Source: CAYFKJ01 sp964528595 (GTDB lineage: Bacteria > Pseudomonadota > Alphaproteobacteria > UBA2966). From it: DNA of 64,000 nucleotides. Positions 1 through 7,191 of the stretch are shown here, piece by piece (positions within the stretch are counted from its first letter, which is position 1; the number at the start of each line of letters is the position of its first letter). The notes beneath the pieces were generated by a model. That model was given only the letters and a program-made list of their open reading frames with translations, was not told the DNA's origin and made no database searches. Both the position numbers and the translations under genes were made by a program. Location of the stretch: positions 124,001 through 188,000 of the forward strand of contig CAZGTM010000001.1 in NCBI GenBank assembly GCA_964528595.1, in the 5' to 3' direction.

Positions 1-411
1 GTCGGTATGCCAGTTGATCGGCCGGGTGGTGTAGGGGATGTATTCGTCCTTACCCCGTCCGCCGCTACCCGGCGTGATCGAGGAAACGCCGTCGCCGTCC
101 GAGAGCATGTGGGGTTCGAGCCGCTTCAATCCGAAATTGGCGACGAAGTCGAGAAACCGGTCACGCGCCGGCAGCCGCCTTGCCGTGTCCCGGATCAGGC
201 ACATGTTCGCCGCGCCGACGCGCCGGCGGACCGCCGCCAGCTCGGCCGCCGTGGGTGAAGCGGTGTCCGCGATTTCGACCATCAGTTCGTCGACGCCCAG
301 CGGATAGAGATCGAGTTTGGCTTCGCGCCAGCGGGTATAAGCGGCCCCGTCGTTCAGATCGAAGGGGTCACCGCCCCAGCGTTGACGGAAGGCGTCGGCG
401 GCCGGTGTCAT
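1..411 (-). CDS. TauD/TfdA-family Fe(II)/2-oxoglutarate oxygenase, C-terminus cut off by window edge
   Basis: Reading from the ATG at 409-411 on the minus strand gives 137 codons without a stop, running off the left edge. The visible part ends in RPINWHTD. This fits the HxD iron-binding motif of the TauD/TfdA fold, whose second histidine would lie outside the window. Members hydroxylate substrates such as taurine with 2-oxoglutarate and O2. The gene is divergent from dsrA across about 390 bp, so the two may share control. The substrate cannot be read from this fragment. Family assignment is moderately sure; the link to sulfur metabolism is inference. Confidence 0.6.
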   Translation of the reverse strand, partial: MTPAADAFRQRWGGDPFDLNDGAAYTRWREAKLDLYPLGVDELMVEIADTASPTAAELAAVRRRVGAANMCLIRDTARRLPARDRFLDFVANFGLKRLEPHMLSDGDGVSSITPGSGGRGKDEYIPYTTRPINWHTD

Positions 412-801
412 GGTTTGCCTCCACCGCAACCCGCGGGAGTCCATTGCACCGAACGGCAAGGATCTGGAATGCTTGAATCAATTCTTCGGCTGATTAATAT
501 AAGCATAATCTACTATACCTTCATTTTAGAAGTCTTATAAGGTGATTTAGAACAAATCTAAAAAGGAAATTTGCCACCAGCGCAGAGATTCTTCTGGCCA
601 GGAAATCGAATATGAGCATATTATAATGTACGAAATTTGGAATGCCTAAATTGAGTGTCGACAAGTGTCAGCAATCAGTGGCCGGCACTTCAAAAATAAA
701 TATACCGGAAACCTCGAAAGTCTTGCCGGATGAAGCGTCGAAAGGCGCGGGGGTGGCGACGGCTTGAGAGACATGAGATGGCTGACGGTCGGGAGAAAAT
801 G
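412..801. promoter_or_regulatory. AT-rich divergent promoter region upstream of dsrA
   Basis: This gene-free stretch is much richer in A+T than its surroundings, mainly from 475 to 720. It holds a small hairpin (TTTAGA 546-551 paired with TCTAAA 557-562), a perfect TATAAT at 622-627 that could be a -10 box for dsrA, and the 8-bp palindrome TGTCGACA at 656-663. I see no good -35 box at the expected distance, so an activator or an alternative sigma factor may be needed. If TATAAT is used, dsrA has a leader of roughly 165 nt. Confidence 0.4.
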
Positions 802-2064
802 ATGACGAAGAAAATGCGCGAAACACCGATGCTGGATGAACTGGAAACCGGTCCCTGGCCGAGTTTCGTTACTGGCCTCAAGCGCCTGGCAACAGATGAG
901 GACAAGCCCTATGCCGACATGATGAAAGATCTTGTTGGCCAGTTGGAGCATTCCTATGAGACCCGCAAAGGTTTCTGGAAGGGCGGCACGGTCGGCGTTT
1001 ACGGCTATGGCGGTGGTGTCATTCCGCGGTTCTCGGAGGTTGCCGAGGAGTATCCTGAATCGTCTGAATTCCACACCCTGCGCGTGCAGCCGCCCGCCGG
1101 CATGCATTACGACACCGATACCTTGCGCAAGATGTGCGACATCTGGGAGAAGCACGGCTCCGGTCTGATCGCGCTGCACGGTCAGAGCGGCGACATCATG
1201 TTCCAGGGCTGCACGACGGAAAAGGTGCAGGAAGCTTTCGACGAACTCAATGAAAATGGCTTCGACCTCGGCGGCGCCGGTCCGGCCTTGCGCACCTCCA
1301 TGAGCTGTGTCGGCCACGCCCGCTGCGAACAGTCGTGTTACGACGAAATCCGGGCGCACCGCATGATCATCAACGACCTGATCGATGAAATGCACCGCCC
1401 GGCGCTGCCCTACAAATTCAAGTTCAAGTTCTCGGGCTGCCCCAACGACTGCGTCAACGCCATTCACCGTTCGGATTTCTCGGTGATCGGCACCTGGGCG
1501 GACGAGATGCAGATCGACCAGGCGGAGGTCAAGAACTACATCGACGAGTTTGGCCGCAAGTATTTCACCGAGTCGGTGCAAATGAACTGTCCGACCAACG
1601 CCATCAGCCTCAACGACGACGACACCATGGAAGTCGACGATGCCTCTTGCGTGCGCTGCATGCACTGCATCAACGTCATGACCAAGGCGCTGTCGCCGGG
1701 CAAGAAACGCGGCGTGACAATTTGTCTCGGCGGCAAACGTTCGCTCAAGATCGGCGATCTGATGGGCACCGTCATCGTGCCCTTTATGCCGCTGGAAACA
1801 GACGAGGATTACGACAAGCTGTTGGAGCTGGCCCAGGAGACGGTCGATTTCTTCGGTGAAAACGCCCTCGAGCACGAGCGTGTCGGCGAAACCATCGACC
1901 GCATCGGGCTGGTGAATTACCTCGAGGCCGTGGGTCTGGAGATCGATCCCAACATGATCGGCCACCCGCGGACCAACTCCTACGTCCGCACCGACGATTG
2001 GGACGAGGAAGCCGCCAAATGGCAGTCGCGCAAGGGCGACACCGCCTCCGAAGCCGCGGAATAA
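802..2064 (+). CDS. dsrA: Reverse-type dissimilatory sulfite reductase, alpha subunit
   Basis: DsrA and DsrB form the cytoplasmic siroheme/[4Fe-4S] enzyme that, in sulfur oxidizers, converts DsrC-bound persulfide sulfur to sulfite. The protein has the family N-terminus (PMLDELETGPWPSFVTGL). The siroheme-cluster cysteines appear as CVGHARC (C-x5-C) and CPNDC (C-x3-C), and an inserted ferredoxin domain carries CVRCMHC. At about 420 residues it matches characterized DsrA (about 417). I chose the ATG at 802 because GGGAG at 791-795 lies 6 nt upstream. ATGs at 778 and 799 are in frame, and the frame is open back to 730. It is the first gene of the dsr operon. The oxidative direction is inferred from dsrEFH and dsrL downstream. 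Confidence 0.96.
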   Translation: MTKKMRETPMLDELETGPWPSFVTGLKRLATDEDKPYADMMKDLVGQLEHSYETRKGFWKGGTVGVYGYGGGVIPRFSEVAEEYPESSEFHTLRVQPPAGMHYDTDTLRKMCDIWEKHGSGLIALHGQSGDIMFQGCTTEKVQEAFDELNENGFDLGGAGPALRTSMSCVGHARCEQSCYDEIRAHRMIINDLIDEMHRPALPYKFKFKFSGCPNDCVNAIHRSDFSVIGTWADEMQIDQAEVKNYIDEFGRKYFTESVQMNCPTNAISLNDDDTMEVDDASCVRCMHCINVMTKALSPGKKRGVTICLGGKRSLKIGDLMGTVIVPFMPLETDEDYDKLLELAQETVDFFGENALEHERVGETIDRIGLVNYLEAVGLEIDPNMIGHPRTNSYVRTDDWDEEAAKWQSRKGDTASEAAE

Positions 2065-2103
2065 GCGGCCCGGATAACGAAACAGGAAGAGCCGGAGTAG
2101 ATA

Positions 2104-3174
2104 ATGTCCGAAATGCGTGAACCGATCGAAAGCGGGGTGCCGGATCCCTTCCCGCTCATGCATCCGACCCTGAAGGCCAATTACGGCAACTGGAAGTGGC
2201 ACGAACGGCCGCGTCCCGGTGTGCTGCATCATGTCTCCCACTCGGGTGATGAGGTCTGGACCGTGCGGGCCGCGACGCCGCGCCAGCTTGATGTCCATTC
2301 CATCCGCCTGCTCTGCGACATCGGTGATGAACACGCCGAAGGCCACGTCCGCTTTACCTCGCGTTCCAATATCGAATATATGTTGGCGGATCAGGCAAAG
2401 GTCGATCCGTTGATCGAGGCTTTGGAGAACGAGGGCTATCCGGTGGGCGGTACGGGGAATTCCGTCTCCACCGTCTCGCACACCCAGGGCTGGCTGCACT
2501 GCGACATTCCGGGCACCGACGCCTCGGGCGTCGTCAAGGCGCTGATGGACGAGATCATCGACGAATTCCGCAACGAGGAAATGCCCAACCGGGTGCGCCT
2601 GACCACATCGTGCTGCCAGATCAACTGCGGCGGCCAGGGCGACATCGCCATCAACATCCAGCACACTAAACCGCCGGCCATCAATCATGACCTGGTGGCC
2701 AACGTCTGCGAGCGGCCTTCGGTGGTGGCGCGCTGTCCGGTGGCGGCGATCCGCCCGGCCCTGGTCAACGGCAAACCGTCGCTGGAAGTGGACGAGGCCA
2801 AGTGCATGTGCTGCGGCGCCTGCTATCCGCCCTGCCCGCCCATGCAGATCAACGATCCGGTCTACACCAAGCTCGCGGTGTTCGTCGGAGGTAAACACTC
2901 CAACGCGCGCTCCAAGCCGACCTTCCACAAACTGGTGGCGGCCGGCATCCCCAACAACGCGCCGCGCTGGCCCGAAGCGGCCGAAGTCGTGAAAACCATC
3001 CTGCGCGTCTACAAGGAAGACGCCCGCGACTGGGAGCGCGTCGGCGAATGGATCGAACGCATCGGCTGGCCGCGCTTCTTCGAGCTGACGAACCTGCCGT
3101 TCACCAAGTACCACATCGACGACTGGCGCGGCGCCCGCGGCACGCTCAACGCCTCGGCCCACGTCAGAATGTAG
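2104..3174 (+). CDS. dsrB: Reverse-type dissimilatory sulfite reductase, beta subunit
   Basis: This partner of DsrA carries the catalytically used siroheme. The 356-residue protein shows an upstream cysteine in LHCDIPG followed by SCCQINCGG (CC-x3-C), the pattern that binds the siroheme-coupled cluster. It also has a ferredoxin insert with CMCCGACYPPCP. The length equals known DsrB (about 357). It starts 39 nt after dsrA with AGGAAG about 17 nt upstream of the ATG, so the ribosome site is not ideal and coupling to dsrA is likely. It is followed after 30 nt by dsrE. Confidence 0.96.
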   Translation: MSEMREPIESGVPDPFPLMHPTLKANYGNWKWHERPRPGVLHHVSHSGDEVWTVRAATPRQLDVHSIRLLCDIGDEHAEGHVRFTSRSNIEYMLADQAKVDPLIEALENEGYPVGGTGNSVSTVSHTQGWLHCDIPGTDASGVVKALMDEIIDEFRNEEMPNRVRLTTSCCQINCGGQGDIAINIQHTKPPAINHDLVANVCERPSVVARCPVAAIRPALVNGKPSLEVDEAKCMCCGACYPPCPPMQINDPVYTKLAVFVGGKHSNARSKPTFHKLVAAGIPNNAPRWPEAAEVVKTILRVYKEDARDWERVGEWIERIGWPRFFELTNLPFTKYHIDDWRGARGTLNASAHVRM

Positions 3175-3204
3175 TCACGATTTGAGTTAGCAAGAGGGAT
3201 TTCG

Positions 3205-3564
3205 ATGAAGTTCGGCGTACTGGTGAACGAAGGCCCGTTCACCCACCAGGCATCCGACAGCGCCTATCAGTTCACCAAGGCGGCGTTGGAAAAGGGACAC
3301 GAAATATTCCGCGTGTTCTTCTATTACGACGGCGTCAACAATGCCAACAAGCTGTCGGAACCGCAGTCCGACGACCGTAATCTTGTGCAGTTGTGGTCTG
3401 ATCTGGCGGAAGAGCACGGCGTCGATCTCGTGGTCTGCATCGCCGCTGCGCTGAGACGCGGCATCAAGGAAGACATCCTGGCGCCGGGTTTTCGTATCTC
3501 GGGCCTGGGCCAGTTGATCGAGGCCGGCATTCAGAGCGACCGCCTCGTGGTGTTTGGCGATTAG
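3205..3564 (+). CDS. dsrE: Sulfurtransferase subunit DsrE
   Basis: DsrE is the persulfide-carrying subunit of the DsrE2F2H2 complex, which takes sulfur from TusA-type carriers and hands it to DsrC. The 119-residue protein has a cysteine at exactly position 78 in LVVCIAAALRRG, the position of the active Cys78 of Allochromatium vinosum DsrE. An arginine pair just after it fits the active-site loop. GAGGG at 3192-3196 precedes the ATG by 8 nt. Together with dsrF and dsrH it distinguishes sulfur oxidizers from sulfate reducers, which lack this trio. Confidence 0.95.
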   Translation: MKFGVLVNEGPFTHQASDSAYQFTKAALEKGHEIFRVFFYYDGVNNANKLSEPQSDDRNLVQLWSDLAEEHGVDLVVCIAAALRRGIKEDILAPGFRISGLGQLIEAGIQSDRLVVFGD

Positions 3565-3581
3565 GCTAGTGAGTTGGAACG

Positions 3582-3989
3582 ATGAGTGATTTACCGGAAA
3601 TTCCCCCAGACGACGACGAGTACGAAGGTGCCGTCAAAAAATTCATGTACGTCAACCGCAAGGCGCCGTACGGCACGGTTTACGCCCTCGAAAGCCTCGA
3701 GATGGTGCTGATCGCGGCGGCCTTCGACCAGGACGTCAGCGTGGTGTTCATGGACGACGGCGTCTACCAGCTGAAGAAAGACCAGGACACCGCCGCCATC
3801 AACATGAAAAATTTTTCGCCGACCTACCGGGCCTTGGACGACTATGACGTCGAGAAGATTTTCGTCGACAAAGCCTCGCTTGAGACGCGCGGCCTCACGG
3901 AAGACGATTTGATCATTCCCGTCGAGGTTCTCGATCAGGCGCAGTTGGCCGCATTGATGGCCGAGCAGGAAGTGATTTTGACGGCATGA
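3582..3989 (+). CDS. dsrF: Sulfurtransferase complex subunit DsrF
   Basis: This 135-residue protein of the DsrE/F-like fold is the non-catalytic middle subunit of DsrEFH. No cysteine is present in the sequence, in agreement with a structural role. The recognizable core is the stretch from KKFMYVNRKAPYGTVYA to VVFMDDGVYQL. The N-terminus has an acidic extension of about 17 residues. It starts 17 nt after dsrE, and its stop overlaps the dsrH start by 4 nt (ATGA at 3986-3989), so translation of F and H is probably coupled. Confidence 0.93.
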   Translation: MSDLPEIPPDDDEYEGAVKKFMYVNRKAPYGTVYALESLEMVLIAAAFDQDVSVVFMDDGVYQLKKDQDTAAINMKNFSPTYRALDDYDVEKIFVDKASLETRGLTEDDLIIPVEVLDQAQLAALMAEQEVILTA

Positions 3990-4294
3990 CGCAGCTACAC
4001 ACAGTTAACAAATCTCCGTTCGAGCGTAATTCGTTCGAGCGCTGTCTCGACATGGCCGAAGACGGCAGTGCGGTTTTGCTGATCGAGGACGGCGTCGTTG
4101 CTGCGACGGCGGCCGGCGATGTGGCGGCCAAGCTCGACGCCGCCAAATCGCGCTTGAAGCTTTACGTTTTGGGGCCGGATTTGGCGGCCCGCGGCATGTC
4201 GGAAGACCGCGTCCGCGACGGATTATCCGTCATCGATTATGGTGGATTTGTTGATTTAGCCGCCGAACACGATTCGGTACACTCTTGGCTGTAA
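3986..4294 (+). CDS. dsrH: Sulfurtransferase complex subunit DsrH (TusB-like)
   Basis: This is the third subunit of DsrEFH and belongs to the DsrH/TusB family. The 102-residue protein starts MTQLHTVNKSPFERNSFERC, placing its only cysteine at position 20. That matches the conserved Cys20 of DsrH. The ATG overlaps the dsrF stop by 4 nt. It is followed by an 86-nt gap with a hairpin before dsrC, so this may be the last gene of a first transcript segment. Confidence 0.93.
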   Translation: MTQLHTVNKSPFERNSFERCLDMAEDGSAVLLIEDGVVAATAAGDVAAKLDAAKSRLKLYVLGPDLAARGMSEDRVRDGLSVIDYGGFVDLAAEHDSVHSWL

Positions 4295-4316
4295 CGACAA
4301 CAGGGATATGAACGCA

Positions 4317-4331
4317 GGCCGCAACGCGGCC
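4317..4331 (+). other. Hairpin between dsrH and dsrC
   Basis: GGCCGC (4317-4322) and GCGGCC (4326-4331) pair perfectly around a 3-nt loop. No T-run follows, so it does not look like an intrinsic terminator. Its place just ahead of the dsrC ribosome site suggests a processing or 5'-stabilizing element, which is inference. Confidence 0.4.
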
Positions 4332-4380
4332 GGACATTGTGCGGGGGCACGCACTAAAGGAATTCAAGGAGGACAGTGTA

Positions 4381-4713
4381 ATGGCATACGAGTACAACGG
4401 CGAAACCTTTGACGCCGATGAAGAAGGTTACATCACCGATATCAGCGTCTGGAGCGAAGGTCTGGCCGATCTCATCGCCCAGGACGAAAAGATCGACATG
4501 ACCGACGAGCACTGGGAAGTCGTTAATTTCCTGCGGGATTATTACGACGAATACCAGATCGCACCGGCCGTCCGGGTGCTGACCAAGGCGGTCGGCAAGA
4601 AGCTCGGTAAGGACAAGGGCAACAACAAATATCTCTATAGCCTGTTCCCTTATGGTCCGGCCAAGCAGGCCTGCAAGATCGCCGGTCTGCCCAAGCCCAC
4701 CGGCTGCATCTAG
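4381..4713 (+). CDS. dsrC: Sulfur carrier protein DsrC
   Basis: DsrC is the small swinging-arm substrate carrier of DsrAB. The 110-residue protein ends in CKIAGLPKPTGCI, so both redox cysteines are present: the penultimate one and one 11 residues earlier. Many non-Dsr TusE homologs lack the second. The frame is open 42 nt further upstream, but the ATG at 4381 follows a full AAGGAGG at 4366-4372. This is one of the strongest ribosome sites in the window and fits the high DsrC level needed. Hairpins lie on both sides (4317-4331 and 4759-4776). Confidence 0.96.
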   Translation: MAYEYNGETFDADEEGYITDISVWSEGLADLIAQDEKIDMTDEHWEVVNFLRDYYDEYQIAPAVRVLTKAVGKKLGKDKGNNKYLYSLFPYGPAKQACKIAGLPKPTGCI

Positions 4714-4758
4714 TCACCGTCCGATACCGGTTGTTCAATTCGTATTAGTGGTTGAGGG

Positions 4759-4776
4759 GCCGGTCGCCAAACCGGC
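4759..4776 (+). other. Hairpin between dsrC and dsrM
   Basis: GCCGGT (4759-4764) pairs with ACCGGC (4771-4776) around CGCCAA. It lies 45 nt after the dsrC stop in the 130-nt gap before dsrM and has no T-run. It could protect the 3' end of a processed dsrC message or act as a weak attenuator. Confidence 0.4.
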
Positions 4777-4843
4777 AACAGGAAGAGCGGCAGGGTGACG
4801 CGCCAGGGGGTGCGGCAGTCTGCCAAAGGGAGTGTTTCGCCAA

Positions 4844-5584
4844 ATGTCGGCGCTGACCGTGATCTACGCCCTGCTGTTTTACGCCGCCACGGCCATCTTG
4901 GTCGTGGGCGTAGGGCTTAAGATTGCGCAATACGCCCGCACGCCCGCGCCGCTGAAAATCCCCGTCATGCCGGCGCCCCTGACGCGCACCGGCGTCGGCG
5001 CGCGGCTCTTCCGCGAGGTGGTTTTTTTCGAAAGCCTGTTCAAATCCAACAAATGGATCTGGCTGTTCGGCTGGATCTTCCATGCCGCCCTTGCGCTGGC
5101 CCTGCTGCGGCACTTGCGTTACTTCACCGAACCGGTTTGGGGCTGGGTCGTGCTGGTGCAGCCCTTCGGCATGTACGCCGGGTTCGCCATGGTGCTGGGT
5201 TTGGCCGGCCTGCTGGCGCGGCGCATCGTGGTTGAGCGCGTGCGCTACATTACCAGCGCGTCGGACATCCTGTTCCTGGTGCTGTTGCTGGCCATCGCGG
5301 GCAGTGGTCTCGGCATGCGCTATGTCGCGCCCACCGATATCGTGGCGCTGAAGGCCTTCATGCTCGGCCTGATGTATTTCGACTGGCAACCGCTGCCCGG
5401 CGATCCCGCCCTTTTGATCCACCTGGCCCTCGTGGCCGCTCTGATGATCGTCTTCCCCTTCAGCAAACTCCTGCATGCGCCCGGCGTTTTTTTCAGCCCG
5501 AGCCGCAACCAGGTTGACGACGCCCGCGAGAAGCGCCACATGGCGCCGTGGATCGCCGAGCTCGAAGCCGGTAAGGGGGAGTAG
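4844..5584 (+). CDS. dsrM: DsrM, cytochrome b subunit of the DsrMKJOP membrane complex
   Basis: This NarI-like integral membrane protein binds heme b and exchanges electrons between the quinone pool and DsrK. The sequence opens with a membrane segment (IYALLFYAATAILVVGVG). Several more hydrophobic stretches follow, with histidines placed for heme ligation in GWIFHAALA and LLIHLALV. The length of 246 residues is usual. I place the start at the ATG at 4844. An in-frame GTG at 4832 is part of the purine-rich AAAGGGAG that should serve as ribosome site. dsrK follows after 5 nt. Confidence 0.92.
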   Translation: MSALTVIYALLFYAATAILVVGVGLKIAQYARTPAPLKIPVMPAPLTRTGVGARLFREVVFFESLFKSNKWIWLFGWIFHAALALALLRHLRYFTEPVWGWVVLVQPFGMYAGFAMVLGLAGLLARRIVVERVRYITSASDILFLVLLLAIAGSGLGMRYVAPTDIVALKAFMLGLMYFDWQPLPGDPALLIHLALVAALMIVFPFSKLLHAPGVFFSPSRNQVDDAREKRHMAPWIAELEAGKGE

Positions 5585-5589
5585 GGCCG

Positions 5590-7176
5590 ATGGCCGATTT
5601 CGAAACCCCGACGATCAACGAGTTCCAGGAAATGCCGGCCCTGGCGCCGGACGTCATGGCGCATTCCAAGCCCTTTCCGGCGGCTCCCGACCATCAGGAA
5701 GCCCTGGGCTTTCCCGGCGAACTGGTCGAGGACTGGCACGACAAGGCCATCGGCCGCATGGGTGAACTGCTGGAAAGCAACCGGGCGCTGCGCGTCTACC
5801 TCGATTCCTGCGTCAAATGCGGCGCCTGCACCGACAAGTGCCATTACTTTCTCGGCACGGGAGATCCCAAGAACATGCCGGTGGCGCGCCAGGATTTGCT
5901 GCGCAAGGTCTACCGCCGGCACTTCACGGTGGCGGGCAAGCTCATTCCCGGACTGGTCGGCGCGGCCGATCTCACGGAAGAGGTGCTTGACGACTGGTAC
6001 AGTTATTTCCACCAGTGTTCGCAGTGCCGGCGCTGTTCGGTCTATTGCCCCTACGGTATCGACACCGCCGAGATCTCCATGGCGGCACGCGACATCATGG
6101 ACCACATCGGCGTCGGTCAGAAGTACTGCAACGAGATCATCGGCAAAGTCCACGACATCGGCAACAACCTCGGCCTGCCCGAAAAAGCGCTGGCCAACAC
6201 CCTTGAGGGCCTGGAAGAGGACATCGAGGACGACACGGGCGTGGCCGTGCGTCTGCCGCTCGACGAGCACGGCGCCGACATCCTGCTGGTGACGCCGAGC
6301 GCCGATTTTTTCGCCGAACCCCACGTCGATGGCCTGATCGGTTACGCCAAGGTATTTCATGCCGTGGGCGCCAGCTGGACGATCAGCAGCCACGCCTCCG
6401 AGGCGGCCAACTTCGCTATGTTCATCGGCAGCCAGGAACAGATGCGCGAGGTCGCGGAACGCATCCGCCAGGCCGCCCAGGACCTCGGCGTCAAACGCAT
6501 CGTGCTGGGTGAGTGCGGCCATGCCTGGCGCGTCGCCTACAGTTTCTGGAACACGCTGATCGGGCCGTTCGACTTCCTCGATCCGAATTACCCGCAACCG
6601 CAGCATATCTGCGAATACACCAACGATCTGATCGAGCAGGGCAAGCTCAGGCTCGACAAGTCGGCCAACGATGACATGACGTTGACCTTCCATGACAGTT
6701 GCAACGTCGCCCGCGCCACCCGCATGGGCGACAAACCCGGCGGCCAGTTTGAAATTCCGCGCGCCGTGATCAAGGCCGTCTGCAACAACTTCCACGACAT
6801 GGCCGACGACACCATCAAGGAAGCGAGCTTCTGTTGCGGCGGCGGCGGCGGTTTGTTGACCGACGATCTGATGGAGCTCCGCGTCAAGGGCTCGCAACCG
6901 AGGATGCAGGCGCTGACCCACGTCGTCGAGGAACACGGCGTCACCCACATGGCGGCGATCTGCGCCATTTGCAAAAGCCAGTTCTCCAAGGTGCTGCCCT
7001 ATTACGGCATGGACATGGATCAGGTCGTCAGCATCCACCAACTGGTGAGCAATGCGATCGTCCTGGAAGGCAGCGAGCAGGAAGCCGAGCTTGACGGCAC
7101 GGGGGAGCCGGAGGGCGAAGCGGAACAGGAAGACGAAGAGCCGAACGAAACCGCCGGGCAAGCGGCGGACAATTGA
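5590..7176 (+). CDS. dsrK: DsrK, HdrD-like iron-sulfur subunit of DsrMKJOP
   Basis: DsrK is the cytoplasmic catalytic subunit related to HdrD and is thought to exchange electrons with the DsrC disulfide/dithiol pair. Two classical [4Fe-4S] motifs lie at Cys74-84 (CVKCGACTDKC) and Cys143-153 (CSQCRRCSVYC). The C-terminal half contains a CCG-type element (FCCGGGGG) and further cysteines for the special catalytic cluster. The last 35 or so residues form an unusually acidic tail rich in Glu and Asp. The gene lies between dsrM (5 nt) and dsrL (15 nt). Confidence 0.95.
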   Translation: MADFETPTINEFQEMPALAPDVMAHSKPFPAAPDHQEALGFPGELVEDWHDKAIGRMGELLESNRALRVYLDSCVKCGACTDKCHYFLGTGDPKNMPVARQDLLRKVYRRHFTVAGKLIPGLVGAADLTEEVLDDWYSYFHQCSQCRRCSVYCPYGIDTAEISMAARDIMDHIGVGQKYCNEIIGKVHDIGNNLGLPEKALANTLEGLEEDIEDDTGVAVRLPLDEHGADILLVTPSADFFAEPHVDGLIGYAKVFHAVGASWTISSHASEAANFAMFIGSQEQMREVAERIRQAAQDLGVKRIVLGECGHAWRVAYSFWNTLIGPFDFLDPNYPQPQHICEYTNDLIEQGKLRLDKSANDDMTLTFHDSCNVARATRMGDKPGGQFEIPRAVIKAVCNNFHDMADDTIKEASFCCGGGGGLLTDDLMELRVKGSQPRMQALTHVVEEHGVTHMAAICAICKSQFSKVLPYYGMDMDQVVSIHQLVSNAIVLEGSEQEAELDGTGEPEGEAEQEDEEPNETAGQAADN

Positions 7177-7191
7177 GGCAGGGAAAAACCA

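Noticed and set aside
646..3162. Very long open frame of over 800 codons on the minus strand, antisense to dsrA and dsrB
   Set aside because: It is a shadow of G+C-rich codon use. The plus strand has unmistakable dsrAB motifs, and the antisense product lacks any domain pattern.
802..4713. Idea that the dsr genes belong to a sulfate reducer
   Set aside because: dsrEFH and dsrL are present and there is no dsrD in the cluster, which fits sulfur oxidation.
5320..7161. Minus-strand open frame of about 610 codons opposite dsrM and dsrK
   Set aside because: Same effect of high third-position G+C; dsrK cysteine motifs are on the plus strand and no ribosome site or homology supports the antisense frame.
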